Shown here piece by piece: positions 1-11,179 of a stretch of DNA of 64,000 bases (positions within the stretch are counted from its first letter, which is position 1; the number at the start of each line of letters is the position of its first letter). The notes below the pieces were generated by a model, which saw only the letters and a program-made list of their open reading frames with translations, was not told where the DNA came from and did no database searches. Source of the DNA: Mycobacterium uberis (lineage in GTDB: Bacteria; Actinomycetota; Actinomycetes; Mycobacteriales; Mycobacteriaceae); the NCBI RefSeq assembly GCF_003408705.1, contig NZ_QAYL01000015.1, forward strand, positions 162,403 to 226,402, in the 5' to 3' direction. The translations under genes and the position numbers were made by a program.

Positions 1-249
1 TTCGGATGGTCCGCAATCATTTTGATAGTAATTTAGATGCAGAATTCTGAGCTTGTTACACGGCGGTGCCTGGATAACCAACAACGCACTCGCGGAGGTG
101 GTCAGGATTGCGCTGTCAACGTGTCACGGCCGAGTTCGGCGGCTTTTGGACCTCGGTGTCATTTGAGGTTTCTGTGCCGACACTGATCCAGTCGTGGTGG
201 GATTGCCGCTGCAGGCGATGATCTTGGTCAACCTGCAATCCAACTTATG
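1..249. other. No recognisable gene
   Basis: I see no convincing reading frame, repeat or RNA gene in this leading stretch. It lies just upstream of a degraded Lrp/AsnC regulator and probably holds the unrecognisable N-terminal part of that gene. Confidence 0.4.
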
Positions 250-475
250 TGGGAAGATCCGCAGTTTCATCCAACAGATCCGCCGCAAGCGGTATGTGAT
301 GGATTTCTATATTTTTGGGCTGTGCCGACGATTTCATCTTGCACGTTGCTGCATGCGACACCGACGATCTACACGCTTTCGTGGTGGAAAACTTCAATGC
401 TGATGCCAATGTTGCGGATACCCAGATGTCCCGATCTGTGAGCATTTGTGCGGGGCTGTGTCCAGCTAGACATTG
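250..475 (+). pseudogene. Lrp/AsnC-family regulator, C-terminal remnant
   Basis: From about 318 one frame reads GCADDFILHVAACDTDDLHA and then FVVENFNADANVADTQ. This resembles the ligand-sensing (RAM) domain of Lrp/AsnC regulators, which typically runs G-x-x-D-x-L-L-x-V with a D-x-x-x-L-x-x-F-V segment. No start codon or helix-turn-helix can be read upstream in the same frame. The M. tuberculosis counterpart by position would be Rv2779c, upstream of dapB on the same strand (locus name from memory). Only the sensor half is legible and it ends in stops. Confidence 0.55.
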
Positions 476-528
476 AAACTGATTGGCGTGCAACAGCTGG
501 GTGTCATCGTTAGACGGCCAATCCACCG

Positions 529-900
529 GTGACGGTCACCGTGCAGATCGATGCTTGTCCCGAGGTGGTGTATGAGCTGATCATTGGCCTGTTGACACTA
601 GCGGCGCTGACCGAGGAGGCGGTTTCGATGGAGCGGCGCAAAGGCGATGCTGGTCATCCAGGTGCGGTATTTGTGGGCCACAATCAGTACCGCGCCAAGT
701 GCTGGAGCGTGACCTTAACCACCACCGACGTTGAACTGGGGAACATCTTTGCCACGAGCGGTTCAGGCCGTCGCCGATCGTGGGTACGGGATCCTCTTCG
801 AGCTGGAATTCGCACGGTCGCAACGTGTGCTCAGCATTCCGGCGAATCGGTCGACACTTGACATCACGCTCGACCGCGACCTGACGACGGCGTACTTGTG
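529..900 (+). pseudogene. SRPBCC (START-like) protein remnant
   Basis: The frame starting at 529 reads like the N-terminal half of a polyketide-cyclase/dehydrase-type SRPBCC protein. It has CPEVVYELI followed by a helix and then GHPGAVFVGHNQ, matching the usual P-G-x-x-F-x-G-x-N turn. After about 760 the match is lost and continues weakly in another frame (around 731-960), so at least one frameshift has occurred. SRPBCC proteins bind hydrophobic ligands in a helix-grip fold; the ligand here is unknown. It lies next to the Lrp/AsnC remnant on the same strand and may be the degraded Rv2778c neighbour (inference). Confidence 0.5.
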
Positions 901-1264
901 CCAGCAAGGATTCTGTCGGAAATTTAAGGTTGAAGTCCTTGCTGGACAGCTATATTGGAGTAGAAGCAACGCTGATGGCAATGACGAAATGCTGGTCTGC
1001 GTATCGCGGGCCAAAAGCAACTGGGTGGTCATCGACGCCTGATTGCCCGTACATCAGCGCTGGCCGGTATTGAATAGGCTTTCCGGGTAGTGATAGTCGT
1101 TCGTTTTGACCTGGCCATGATCTGGATGTGGCAGTGGGACCCATTCGGTGCGGTCGTTGGGAAGTTTCCTTTGTTCGTCAGCTCTCTCCGGCCTGCATGT
1201 GGTTAGACTTTACAGGTAAAGGTGAGTTTGTCGACATCGGTTAAGCTGCTGGCTGACTACTTAT
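901..1264. other. No recognisable gene
   Basis: Apart from the tail of the SRPBCC remnant, both strands show only short frames with no family signature. I regard it as decayed sequence. Confidence 0.4.
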
Positions 1265-1744
1265 CTACGTGGTGCACTTCGGACCAATAGCCAGGTGTGT
1301 CACAGCGGGGGATGTGTACAGCCGTGATCCTTCGCATACAGGACCATTCGCTAGGTGATGACTCTCGGCGAGATCGGCCGAAGTACATTGGGCAGCTTGG
1401 AACGCAGCTAGATAGTGGTAGGCATAGCTGGCTATCCGGATCAGGTCGCGAATCGGTACCGGTGTACCGCCGCTCGTCACCGCACGGCCTGCGCCCGACG
1501 TCAGCTCTTGAAGCGTGGTCGACACGATGACGATGACTGGTAGCCCATTGCGTATAACGAACTTCGGGTCGCCCGAGCTTTCCCCGAACCTAGGTATTAA
1601 ATACATTAATACATTAATGTTGACGTTGTGCGTGGCTCTGCGTGTCCTTGTCTGTCGTCTCTTCTCTGGGTTGGCGGCTGCAACAGGGCGATTGGTTGTC
1701 CGGGCTGCACATGTTAGGAGCGGCGAATCACGCCATTCACGCAT
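1265..1744 (-). pseudogene. 13E12 repeat-family (DUF222) protein remnant
   Basis: The minus strand contains [20 protein letters not shown] followed by [20 protein letters not shown] and a degenerate [11 protein letters not shown]. This is the core of mycobacterial 13E12 (REP13E12, DUF222) proteins, in which a [15 protein letters not shown] motif precedes an HNH nuclease tail. Here the HNH part is not legible and the frame has no proper N-terminus. REP13E12 copies are mobile-like repeats in mycobacteria. A copy between the Lrp/AsnC remnant and dapB has no counterpart at this spot in M. tuberculosis as I recall. Confidence 0.7.
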
Positions 1745-1859
1745 CGATATTGGCGCGCAACTCCGGGGACGTGCTCAGTTTTCCGATGCTCACCCCATCG
1801 TGACGTTGCCTATACCCAAGTAAAACTGCGTTTACACGCGCAGTCGGAGTCAGAAAATC

Positions 1860-2141
1860 TCCCACTTAAGTTCATCAGCATCGTATGCCCGTACATCATT
1901 TTCTCCAGCTGGTCGGTACGCAATTTCACTGCTTGCTGGGTAAGAAATTGTTCGGTGTGTGCTACCGCATTGGTCGGCGTTGCGTCTGGAAGATCTCGTA
2001 AGAAGGTCTGAATTATTCACAGGCGTTGACCGTATAGGATGCCGTTTTGCTGCGCCCTGGGTAGATAGCTGGCCAATCTGGTTACAGTTACCAATCGGTG
2101 AGTGTTAAACGCGGCGACAACTGTTCGACGTTCTTCAGCCG
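1860..2141. other. No recognisable gene
   Basis: No frame on either strand gives a recognisable protein. It probably represents further decay upstream of the 13E12 remnant. Confidence 0.35.
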
Positions 2142-2333
2142 GTGGTGAGTTTCAGCGCAGCCAATCAGCAACCATTTTGTGGACCAGGCTGCCGATATAG
2201 GCGGGATTTTCTTTGGCCAGCCTCGAGAGCACATCATGACTCACCGCGATTTGCTGCTGACGCGCCGTTGCCATTTTTCAGCACATGTAACCGGACAAGC
2301 GGATCGAGGTCGTCCAAGGTCGGTTTGCCCATG
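2142..2333 (-). pseudogene. Small unidentified protein remnant
   Basis: On the minus strand an ATG near 2333 opens MGKPTLDDLDPLVRLHVL, which ends at a stop after about 32 residues. A neighbouring frame continues with a segment like NPAYIGSLVHKMVADWL. Together they look like one compact helical protein split by a frameshift. I do not recognise the family. Coding character on the opposite strand is weaker. Confidence 0.3.
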
Positions 2334-2714
2334 TCTATCACAGCTCCTGTAAATGTGTCGAGTTTGACAGGTTAACTCGGGCAAGATCTTAAACCACGGT
2401 ATCTTCTACACTGATATTGTGTTCGGGCCGCCGAAAGGCATGGTATACTCGACTGCTATGGAAAAGTCCGCGAGTCCGACAATGTTCATCCGGCCATCTT
2501 GCGTGAATTCTCTGTTATCATTGTGGTGATGTGAGACGTTAAGATCCATATGCCATGAAAGTGCTTACGTGTAGCGGTGTTCACCGGTAACAGCCTGTCG
2601 TCGAGGCGGTGCGTGGATGGCTCAGTGACAAGGTCCTTGTAAGCTCGCAGACGATCGCTTGCTGGACGTCGTTTCCTAGTTATACGCCAGACACGGTTGG
2701 ACTAGAGGAGCTGA
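2334..2714. other. No recognisable gene
   Basis: A short ATG-led frame near 2555 soon closes. There is no family signature on either strand. Confidence 0.35.
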
Positions 2715-3802
<1,088 letters not shown>

Positions 3803-3810
3803 ATGACATC

Positions 3811-4284
3811 ATGACCAGACGTAACCTGTGTAATCAGTGGTTCATCGCTACCTTGTGTCTTGCGATGCTGGCATACCTCGTGTTGTTGGGCCGCATGGCC
3901 GTCGCGATGATCGGCTCAGGCCGGGCAGCCGACGTGGGTCTGGGGCTGGCGCTGTTGATAATACTCCTTATTGGGCTGTGGGCGATGATCGCTACTTTGC
4001 GAGCCGGATTCGCACATCAGAAGCTGGCCCGCCTGATCGCGACAGACGGAATGGAGCTCGACACCAGCGCGCTGCCCCGACGACCCTCGGGCCGCATACA
4101 GCGAGACGCGGCCGACGCGCTGTTTGCCACCGTACGTGCTGAGCTAGAAAGTGATCCCTACAACTGGCGCCGTTGGTACCGGCTGGCTCGGGCCTACGAC
4201 TATGCGGGGGATCGTCGTCGCGCACGGGAAGCCATGCAGACAGCCCTCGAATTCCATGAGCGCGACAGGTCCGCCAGTGACTAA
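3811..4284 (+). CDS. Conserved two-helix membrane protein (Rv2772c-like)
   Basis: This 157-residue protein starts 8 bases after dapB and overlaps the next gene, suggesting one transcript. Residues about 11-35 and 42-65 are hydrophobic and form two transmembrane helices. The rest is a soluble tail ending in WRRWYRLARAYDYAGDRRRA, which looks like a single TPR-like helix pair. It matches the conserved transmembrane protein downstream of dapB in M. tuberculosis (Rv2772c, from memory). No enzymatic motif is visible and the function is unknown. The frame is intact. Confidence 0.85.
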   Translation: MTRRNLCNQWFIATLCLAMLAYLVLLGRMAVAMIGSGRAADVGLGLALLIILLIGLWAMIATLRAGFAHQKLARLIATDGMELDTSALPRRPSGRIQRDAADALFATVRAELESDPYNWRRWYRLARAYDYAGDRRRAREAMQTALEFHERDRSASD

Positions 4285-4732
4285 GAGGTTGCTGGTGGTG
4301 CACCATACCCCGTCGCCGACTACTCGCGAGTTGCTGGAGGCAGTGCTTGCCGGAGCCAACGACCCCGAGGTCGAAGGCGTGAACGTGTTTGCCCGACCGG
4401 CACTGGCCGCGACTATCCCGGATATGCTTGACGCCGACGGCTACTTATTTGGCACCACCGCCAACTTTGGTTACATGTCCGGAGCACTTAAGCACTTCTT
4501 TGACACAGTCTACTACTCGAGCCTGGATCACGTGGCGGGCCGCCCCTATGGCCTGTGGGTGCATGGTAACAACGACACTGTCGGGGCCGCGGTCGCCGTC
4601 GGCAAGCTCACGACTGGGTTGTTGTTGACTCAGGCTGCAGACGTGTTGGAGGTCGTCGGTCCTATCGACGCCGCGGTGCGTGAACGGGCCCACGAATTGG
4701 GTGGCACGCTTGCCGCGACACTTATGGAGTAA
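4256..4732 (+). CDS. Flavodoxin/NADPH-dependent FMN reductase-like protein
   Basis: The protein of about 158 residues begins with KRLLVVHHTPSPTTRELLEA, the first strand and phosphate-binding loop of the flavodoxin fold. It continues with TTANFGYMSGALKHFFDTVY, the usual FMN-side loop of NADPH-dependent FMN reductases. A flavin-dependent redox role in the cytoplasm is therefore likely, with unknown substrate. The ATG at 4256 overlaps the upstream gene by 29 bases; a GTG at 4277 is an alternative start nearer the fold. By position it is the Rv2771c counterpart (from memory). The frame is intact. Confidence 0.85.
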   Translation: MSATGPPVTKRLLVVHHTPSPTTRELLEAVLAGANDPEVEGVNVFARPALAATIPDMLDADGYLFGTTANFGYMSGALKHFFDTVYYSSLDHVAGRPYGLWVHGNNDTVGAAVAVGKLTTGLLLTQAADVLEVVGPIDAAVRERAHELGGTLAATLME

Positions 4733-4747
4733 CCGGAAGAAGCGGAC

Positions 4748-5575
4748 ATGCTCGCTGTCATTGAACTTTCCTGTGGCGACAACCCGTTTACGGTGACGGG
4801 AGTTCCCCATGGCAGCAAACTCATCCCGCATTACGACCGCTTGGCCGACACGCTGCTAAACGTGCTTGCCGAGCAGGTCAATAACCGCCTAAACAGCGAG
4901 GTTATAGTCGAGCTGGATGGTGATCTGATGATCCTCTAACGGCAATTGCGGCAGCATGCTTAACGAGTCGTCGAAGGGCGGCACGCGGACGGTTTGGGAC
5001 TGGGTGACTTTGTCGCGGCGCGTTACCCCGTGAGAATCAATTGGGTGTTGGCGTTTTGGGGCACCGATCGCCACGATCTTCGCGCACCGGATGAAGAACG
5101 CCTTCCCGCAGGCCACGGTGTTCAACAGGTATGGCATAAGTGAGGTCGCGTCCGCTTATGACTGCTTTGCTTGCCCAGGAGGCTGTAGAGCATACAGATT
5201 CGATGGGATATGCGTTCTCTCAGTTGGTCTTTGGTGGCGTCACTGACGGTCACGGCACGAGTGTAGGGAAGTTGACAGTGCGCGGCGCCAACGTGATGAC
5301 CGGTCACTGAAACTGGCCGCAGGACACCTCGGCCTGCATTGTGGACAGCTGATTTGACACCGGCGACATGACTTATATCAACATTATAAATTAATTATAC
5401 ATCATTGATTGGCTCAAGAACGTCATCAACCGCGGTGGTAAGAACATCTCGGGCGTCGAGGTTGAGGTGGTGTTGCTGGCAACTCCCCATGTCACGGATG
5501 CCTGCGTGTTGGCGGTGTCCGATGGTGGCATGAGAGAGAAGGTTGGCGCGGTGCTGTTTGGCGGCACAGAGTAGA
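4748..5575 (+). pseudogene. Acyl-CoA synthetase (fadD-type) remnant
   Basis: Three pieces of an AMP-binding enzyme can be read in different frames. At 4748-4939 an N-terminal-like frame includes ADTLLNVLAEQVNNRLNSEV. Around 5060-5140 APIATIFAHRMKNAFPQATV then FNRYGISEVAS matches the central region with the Y-G-x-[ST]-E motif. Around 5410-5560 RLKNVINRGGKNISGVEVE matches the hinge and the A10 region with its conserved Lys. The pieces are too close together for a full enzyme of about 500 residues, so internal sequence has been deleted. Such enzymes activate fatty acids to acyl-CoA through an acyl-AMP. It is clearly inactive; which fadD it was I cannot say. Confidence 0.65.
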
Positions 5576-5589
5576 TCGATGTGACGGCC

Positions 5590-5850
5590 GCTGACCCACT
5601 ACGCTGGTCGACGCGTGCGCCAGGATCGGTGCAGATGCGACCATCGCCGTGTCCGTCGCGTAGGCTTCCTGCAGTGGCATTGCTATGCATGTCGCTGAGG
5701 AGTGCGTACAGCTACACGGCAGTATTGGAATGACGTGGGAGTATCCGACGCACCTGATACTTAAGGCGGGCTAAAAGCGACCAGTTGGCCGTTGTCGCCG
5801 CCTACCGTCATCTGGCCCAACTAGCTGAATTGGTGGACTTGCCAGTTCAG
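5590..5850 (+). pseudogene. Acyl-CoA dehydrogenase (fadE-type), C-terminal remnant
   Basis: The frame around 5676-5775 reads AMHVAEECVQLHGSIGMTWE followed by YPTHL. This is the conserved C-terminal helix and flavin-site loop of acyl-CoA dehydrogenases (E-x-x-Q-x-x-G-G-x-G-x-T-x-E). A nearby frame at 5815 gives LAQLAELVDLPV, a typical C-terminus. The N-terminal and middle domains are missing. It follows the fadD remnant on the same strand, so the two probably came from a lipid-degradation cluster. Confidence 0.65.
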
Positions 5851-6950
5851 TGATCGGCGCCGCCAGTGGTCCAGCGTTAGCACCACCGAGTTTGTGGGCC
5901 CAATGTTTCTTATGTTGCTCGGCCAGAGCTCGCTGCACGGCTCAGTGATAACTATCTGTGCCAGGCAACTCCATGTGCCTATTACTGGTTCAGCGGTGCG
6001 GTTCAGGGCTGCCCCGCATACGGTTCGCGTTGGAAAATCTCTAGATAAGTCGCCGGTAGGACCGCGACAACGTTGCTTCATTGGCGCAGTTCACTGTTAC
6101 CCAGGATGGGTGCATACTTCGGCGGTGTGGCGTTCTGGACGCTGGGCAGCAACGCCTCGCTTGAGTGACCAGCGACGACGAAGTCAAAGATGACGGCCGC
6201 AACCGGCGGACTGTTAAATTCCTGTGAGTTGTGGAGAGCAAGGCAATGGGCGTGTATGTTGAAGTGTTGCAGATAGTACACGGCCCTGTTTTTGAGCACA
6301 TGAGATAGCGTTGAAAAAGAGTGAGTTGTGATAGGTCGAAATTGCTCAAAATTGGTTCAAGTTCGGTGAGCGTCTAGCGCTTGTACCAGTGGTTGTTGTA
6401 TCCGCGGTAATAACGATGCCTGTAGCGCACGGGATATTTACAGCGCTTGATCATCCATCTTTAGCGATTCGATTCGCTGCATGCAATTTTCAGCAGATGA
6501 CGGATCAGATGAAAAACCTTGGACTGGGGCAAGAACTCCGGGACGAGATCTCAGTACGACTTGAGGAAGGTGACTCGCTGATCCCAAATAATCCGGCGCA
6601 GCGGGCCGGGAACATCATTCCTTCTTGCATGAAGGTACGCTCGTTCTTCTAAACTTTAGTGAGGTGTCGATACCCATAAGCAGCGTAGCTGGTTGGAGGT
6701 GGCCGCCGAATCGCGCTTCAGGAAGTCATCAACTAAATAACTATTTTAGAGCACACTGGGCCACTAAGTTGGAGAACCCGGGATATTCGCTGGGATGCGC
6801 TCCAGATCATACCCACGTATGGCAACTTTCTTCAAGCCTTACATGATATTCGCTGATCAACCCGTCGGCGGCGATGGTGTCCTCGTGACATGCGCCACAG
6901 CTCACGGGCCAGATCGCACAAGTGTCTATTAGCCAGCCAGCTTGGCCCCC
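5851..6950. other. Decayed stretch without an identifiable gene
   Basis: Short frames occur on both strands, for example 6389-6652 on the plus strand with MTDQMKNLGLGQELRDEISV, but none carries a signature I can name. In M. tuberculosis the matching interval holds PPE/PE genes and fabG5 (from memory), which cannot be recognised here. Confidence 0.4.
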
Positions 6951-6954
6951 GAAG

Positions 6955-7667
6955 ACCTCAGTCATCGCCGTCCAATGCTGCTTGTTGGCGGCGTCATACG
7001 GTAAGCTATCCGGGACTGCGAACTTGTAGGCGGCCGAATACTATTCCGATGTGGTGCTTAAGCCGGTCGTTGTCAGCGCCTTGTCGAGCTGTTCGGCGTG
7101 GTCTGGGGTGAACAGACGCGTCGTTTTTGGCACCGGTTACATAGACCGTGGCTCTCATCCGGTCGGCCAATAGGCGCCCAGGCTATTCGTGGTTTCGAGT
7201 TGCCAGGCCGCCACTGTGGTAAGGATGCGGCAGCAACGCGGTCCGGTTGCCGCTCTGACGTCTCCACTGAAGTCTATCCACCTATGCAATAGTCGTATGC
7301 GTAGCATCGCTTCCCGGCTGCCTCGGGGCGTGCGGCCAGATAGTCGAAGAAAGCGCTGCCGTCGCGGCCATCGTATCCGATATGATGTTCCCTATATATG
7401 GAAATCATCCGCTTACGTTCTTTAAGCGTTGCTGAATGCTGTTGTCGTGTTGATCGGGGCTTGGTGGCCATAAAAGTGTAATACACGTCGGGCAGCAGCA
7501 TTGCGTAGCTGAACTTGGCCAGTTTGGCCACCATCTAGTAAATCATGTCCCATATGCCGTCGGCGTACAACTACCACGTCAGGCCGGGCCCTTTCTCCTT
7601 TGGAGGTGAATAACTGGACGGGGCAACGGCCGTCGGACGTCGTGAGGTTGTTGGTGAGGTTCGACAT
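6955..7667 (-). pseudogene. Dienelactone hydrolase-family (Rv2765-like) remnant
   Basis: Reading the minus strand from 7667, MSNLTNNLTTSDGRCPVQLF is the N-terminus of a mycobacterial dienelactone-hydrolase-like protein. In the next frame LAKFSYAMLLPDVYY and SAFFDYLAARPEAAGKR follow. Its nucleophile elbow region reads YDYCIGG where the family has G-x-C-x-G-G. Further pieces with RVAAAS and an acid/His region near 6960-7260 lie in other frames. At least three frameshifts break the gene. It lies divergent from thyA, the same arrangement as Rv2765 and thyA in M. tuberculosis (from memory). Confidence 0.75.
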
Positions 7668-7761
7668 GCTCTTTTGCGGAGCGATGCAAATCATGGGCTC
7701 TGTGGCATCGAGCCGCCGGGTCCGGCTTCGCCGCGCTTGCGATCGCCGCTAAACTAGCCGC

Positions 7762-8562
7762 GTGCCGATCACGACGCCCTATGAGGACTTACTGCTTCTC
7801 GTGCTTGACCGCGGTGTGGCTAAAGCGGACCGCACCGGCACTGGGACCCGCAGTCTGTTCGGCCAGCAGTTGCGTTACGACCTGTCGGCCGGGTTCCCGT
7901 TAGTCACGACCAAAAAGGTGCACTTCAAGTCTGTGGTCTACGAGTTGCTGTGGTTCTTGCGTGGCGACTCCAATGTCGCCTGGCTGCGTGAGCATGGAGT
8001 CACCATCTGGGATGAGTGGGCCAGCAGTACAGGCGATCTCGGGCCGATCTATGGTGTTCAGTGGCGGTCTTGGCCGACCTCCTCGGGTGGCTACATTGAC
8101 CAGATTAGCACTGCATTGGACTTGCTGCGTACTAACCCAGATTCTCGGCGTATCATCGTGTCGGCTTGGAATGTCGGTGCAATCCCGCAGATGGCGCTGC
8201 CGCCATGTCATGCATTCTTCCAATTTTACGTAGCCCAAGGCCGACTGAGCTGTCAAGTGTACCAGCGCAGCGCCGACCTATTTCTTGGTGTGCCGTTCAA
8301 CATTGCCAGCTATGCGCTGCTGACTCACATGATGGCCGCCCAGGCCGGCCTCTCAGTTGGTGAGTTCGTTTGGACAGGCGGCGATTGCCACATCTACGAC
8401 AATCACGTCGAGCAGGTGCGGTTGCAGCTCAGCCGCGAACCTCGACGGTATCCGGAACTCTTTTTAGTACAGCGTGATTCGATCTTCGACTACACCTATG
8501 AGGATGTCGTCATCACGAATTATGATCCGCACCCGGTGATTCAAGCCCCAGTCGCGGTATGA
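7762..8562 (+). CDS. thyA: Thymidylate synthase ThyA
   Basis: ThyA converts dUMP to dTMP with methylene-tetrahydrofolate as both carbon and hydride donor, producing dihydrofolate. The 266-residue protein has the N-terminal phosphate-binding [11 protein letters not shown] region and the active-site stretch [20 protein letters not shown]. The nucleophile Cys149 follows in PCHAFFQF, and the C-terminal substrate-binding DCHIYDNH is present. All catalytic landmarks and the usual length are present. The GTG start at 7762 is the first codon of the conserved region. The stop overlaps the dfrA start by 4 bases, so DHFR, which recycles the dihydrofolate ThyA makes, is translationally coupled. A ThyX gene lies 4 kb downstream. 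Confidence 0.97.
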   Translation: MPITTPYEDLLLLVLDRGVAKADRTGTGTRSLFGQQLRYDLSAGFPLVTTKKVHFKSVVYELLWFLRGDSNVAWLREHGVTIWDEWASSTGDLGPIYGVQWRSWPTSSGGYIDQISTALDLLRTNPDSRRIIVSAWNVGAIPQMALPPCHAFFQFYVAQGRLSCQVYQRSADLFLGVPFNIASYALLTHMMAAQAGLSVGEFVWTGGDCHIYDNHVEQVRLQLSREPRRYPELFLVQRDSIFDYTYEDVVITNYDPHPVIQAPVAV

Positions 8563-9053
8563 CCCTAGGCCTGGTCTGGGCTCAGTCGACGACGGGTGTG
8601 ATTGGGCGCAACGGCGGTATCCCTTGGCGAGTGCCCGAAGATCTGGTCCGCTTTAAACAGCTGACAATGAGTCATCCGGTGGTGATGGGCCGACGGGCCT
8701 GGGATTCGTTGCCGGCTGGGGTTCGCCCGCTGCCAGGACGCCGAAATGTCGTACTGAGTCGTCAAACTAGCTTCATGGCTGAGGGAGCGGAGGTATTCGG
8801 TTCACTCGAAGAGGCCATTTCCAAGTTTGATGCCGAATCTGAGACGTGGGTGATTGGCGGTGAGCAGATTTATCTGCTCGCGTTGCCGCTGGCGACCCGT
8901 TGCGAGGTCACCGAGGTAGACACCGACCTGCCTCGTGAGGATGATGACGCACTGGCCCCGGTGCTCAACGACACGTGGGTGGGTGTGACAGGGGAGTGGC
9001 TGGTGAGCCGCTCTGGACTACGGTACCGGTTGCATAGCTACCATCGTTTATGA
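8559..9053 (+). CDS. dfrA: Dihydrofolate reductase
   Basis: DHFR reduces dihydrofolate to tetrahydrofolate with NADPH and is the trimethoprim target. The 164-residue protein shows [20 protein letters not shown] at its start, the catalytic Asp in PWRVPEDL (about residue 28), the NADPH-binding [10 protein letters not shown] and [10 protein letters not shown], and the second nucleotide loop WVIGGEQIY. It is slightly longer than I recall for the M. tuberculosis enzyme because of a few extra residues before WVIGG. The ATG at 8559 overlaps the thyA stop (ATGA). The gene is intact, and everything downstream to thyX is degraded. Confidence 0.96.
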   Translation: MTLGLVWAQSTTGVIGRNGGIPWRVPEDLVRFKQLTMSHPVVMGRRAWDSLPAGVRPLPGRRNVVLSRQTSFMAEGAEVFGSLEEAISKFDAESETWVIGGEQIYLLALPLATRCEVTEVDTDLPREDDDALAPVLNDTWVGVTGEWLVSRSGLRYRLHSYHRL

Positions 9054-9142
9054 GCGCTGCTTTCCCCGAAGGCGGGCGGTATTCCCATTGCATCGTCGCG
9101 GCGCGTGTTCATAAGTACCTTAACGACCGTGTAGGCCCGTTG

Positions 9143-9850
9143 AATGGCGGTTACGGCACAAGAGCCCAAACCGGCTGGCCCAATCACCGTACGCATTGGA
9201 AGCGGTTGATCTTGCGGATCCACGTGCTGCAGTCGGTGTCGGTGCGCACACTACGCGTTTATGTTTTAGTCGGCTTGGGCCGTACAACTGCTACGTATTG
9301 GACTGCGCCGCGTATGGATTCATGGTGCCCGCTCGACACGGTTGCTGGTGGAGTACTGGGCATACAAGGCCACCCTGATGGCCCTAGATGATGCGCTGGT
9401 AGATGTGTCATTACCAGTTGGTAGATGTGTCATTACCAGTTGGTAGATGTGTCATTACCAGTATGGCTGCTGGGGCAATCATATCGTCAAAGCCAACCCG
9501 CAGTTGGTTGACGATGTCATGGTGACTGTCGGCTAACTTGGGCCCAGTACCGGGGGTAGAGCGAGGTGTATTTAGCAGTTACACCACGTATGGCGAAGGG
9601 TTCCTGATGAAACTGCAGCGACACCAAGTGGGTTGCCAAGGCATTGTTTGCCTCCGTGAGGCTAACCACAGCCACCCGGATGTGCTTCGTTCGTTCGGCA
9701 CGTTGATCTTCATTTCGGCAGCGGGTAGGTAGATCGGCTGTTTGGCTTTCGCTATCTATACGCCAGCGGTCAAACGCCGGTACGGCTATTACGTGTGGCA
9801 ACTGTTGCTAGACGGCCGGTTGGCCGTGCGTGTCGACCTCAAGGCCAATT
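9143..9850 (+). pseudogene. YcaQ/AlkZ-like winged-helix protein remnant
   Basis: Pieces of a winged-helix protein of the YcaQ (DUF1006, AlkX/AlkZ-like DNA glycosylase) type are spread over three frames. MAVTAQEPKPAGPITVR lies near 9143, a FSRLGPYNCYVLDCAAY segment near 9265, EYWAYKATLMALDDALVDV near 9350, and AIYTPAVKRRYGYYVWQLLL followed by RLAVRVDLKAN near 9750-9850. The last is the conserved IYTPAxKRxxGYYV...ARVDLKADR block. The gene is broken by stops, frameshifts and a triple 22-bp repeat. Members of this family unhook or excise DNA lesions in some bacteria; here the function is lost. Confidence 0.6.
9397..9462. repeat. Perfect 22-bp tandem repeat, three copies
   Basis: Three identical 22-base units follow one another without a gap at 9397-9418, 9419-9440 and 9441-9462. 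Each unit starts TGGTAGATG and ends TTACCAGT. The array lies inside the degraded YcaQ-like gene, where the unit reads LVDVSLPV in one frame. Because 22 is not a multiple of 3, each copy shifts the frame. It has the form of a VNTR locus. Confidence 0.95.
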
Positions 9851-10134
9851 GAGTCTGCATGATATTGCACATCGTCGGTGTGTGCGGTGAGGGCCAGCAT
9901 ACTGGCCAAGTGCCGCAGGCTCAAGATTAGTATGGCACTGGCTAGCGAGCTGTAGGCACTGTCGACGGTGAAGGAGCTTAAGGACACGCTCTGGAGGGCT
10001 GACGATAAGCTGCGCGGATCGCTGTTGTCTGACCAATATGTAAGGACGTTATCTTCAGCCTAGTGTTTCTCGAGTGCACCTGCGACGCTGGTGACGAACA
10101 AGCTAACGGCATGTTTCCGGTATTGCTGTCTGCG

Positions 10135-11165
10135 CACTGAAAAATTTTGGTGGACAACATAAAAGCCAAAAAATTCGGTAAGCTCATTGACGAGGCCATG
10201 GATACCATAATGGCGGCTAACTTGGCAGTGGTCGGCACTCTGCTGCAGACATAATACAATCGTTGACCAGTGTTGACTGGGCGAGCTGGTCGACAATGCA
10301 CGGTTCAGTCGGCAGGGCTCCTATCGTGCATGGGAACTGATAGGAGAGGTGTATGAGTACTTTCTGGGCAATTCTGTTCGCATGGACGGACAGCAAGGCG
10401 GCGAGTTCTTCACCCCATCCAGCATTGTGTAAAGTAATTCTCGGAGTCCTCAAGCCGTCCAGTGGTCGGGTGTACGATCCGTGTTATGACTCGGGCGGAA
10501 TGTTCGTGCAGAACGAGAGGGTCATGGTACGAGTATGACGGCAACCCGAGGGATTTTTCTATCTCTGGCCAGGAGAGCGTCGAGCAGACCTAGCGGATGG
10601 TAAAGAAACTTCACCTTCACGGTATCAACAACAGTGACGCGCGTTAGAATGAAACATTTATAAACGATCAGCACGCCGGCATGTAGATGGGATATACTAT
10701 GGCTAATTTTTTTTAACATTAAGTATTGGGCCTGCGATGAGTACAACCTGAGGTAGCGTTTTGGCATTCTATCTGTCAGTAATGCGAACTATGATTGGCT
10801 CTAGCACATCCTGTTAAGCTCGCACCTGGTGGTACTGCCGGCGTTGTGATGAACGGTTCGATGTTGTTGAACATAGGCGGAGAAAGCGATATTCGTGCAT
10901 GGGTTGTCGAGGCGGATCTGGTGATCGTGAATAGTCACACTGCCGGAATAACTGTTTAATAGCAATGGAATTCCGACTTTCCTGTTGTTCTTCGCGATAG
11001 ACAAAACGTGTGGCCTGGATCGATCCGGGCAAGTGCTGTTTATCGAAGTGCGTGGTTTCGGCTATCTGATGGGTCGCGCTGGACGTGCATTGACAGACGA
11101 TGAAGTCGCCCGTATCGACGACACGTATCATGAATGGTGTGGGTCGAAGTCGGCGGTTGTAAAAG
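10135..11165 (+). pseudogene. hsdM: Type I restriction-modification methylase HsdM remnant
   Basis: Successive frames spell out a type I methyltransferase. Near 10160 KFGKLIDEAMDTIMAANLAV can be read. Near 10350 comes [20 protein letters not shown] and then FTPSSIV, the conserved G-G-x-F-[YF]-T-P. Near 10450 LKPSSGRVYDPCYDSGGMFV matches the SAM-binding D-P-x-x-G-[ST]-G-G; two residues there (YD for CG) are altered. Near 11030 comes the C-terminal GQVLFIEVRGFGYLMGRAGR with LTDDEVARIDDTYHEW. Several frameshifts and stops and a lost NPPF region make it inactive. M. tuberculosis has hsdM and hsdS genes in this interval (from memory). No intact specificity or restriction subunit is visible. Confidence 0.8.
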
Positions 11166-11179
11166 GCATTATCTACGGG

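Noticed and set aside
9397..9462. CRISPR array
   Set aside because: The repeats are directly adjacent with no spacers, so it is a tandem repeat.
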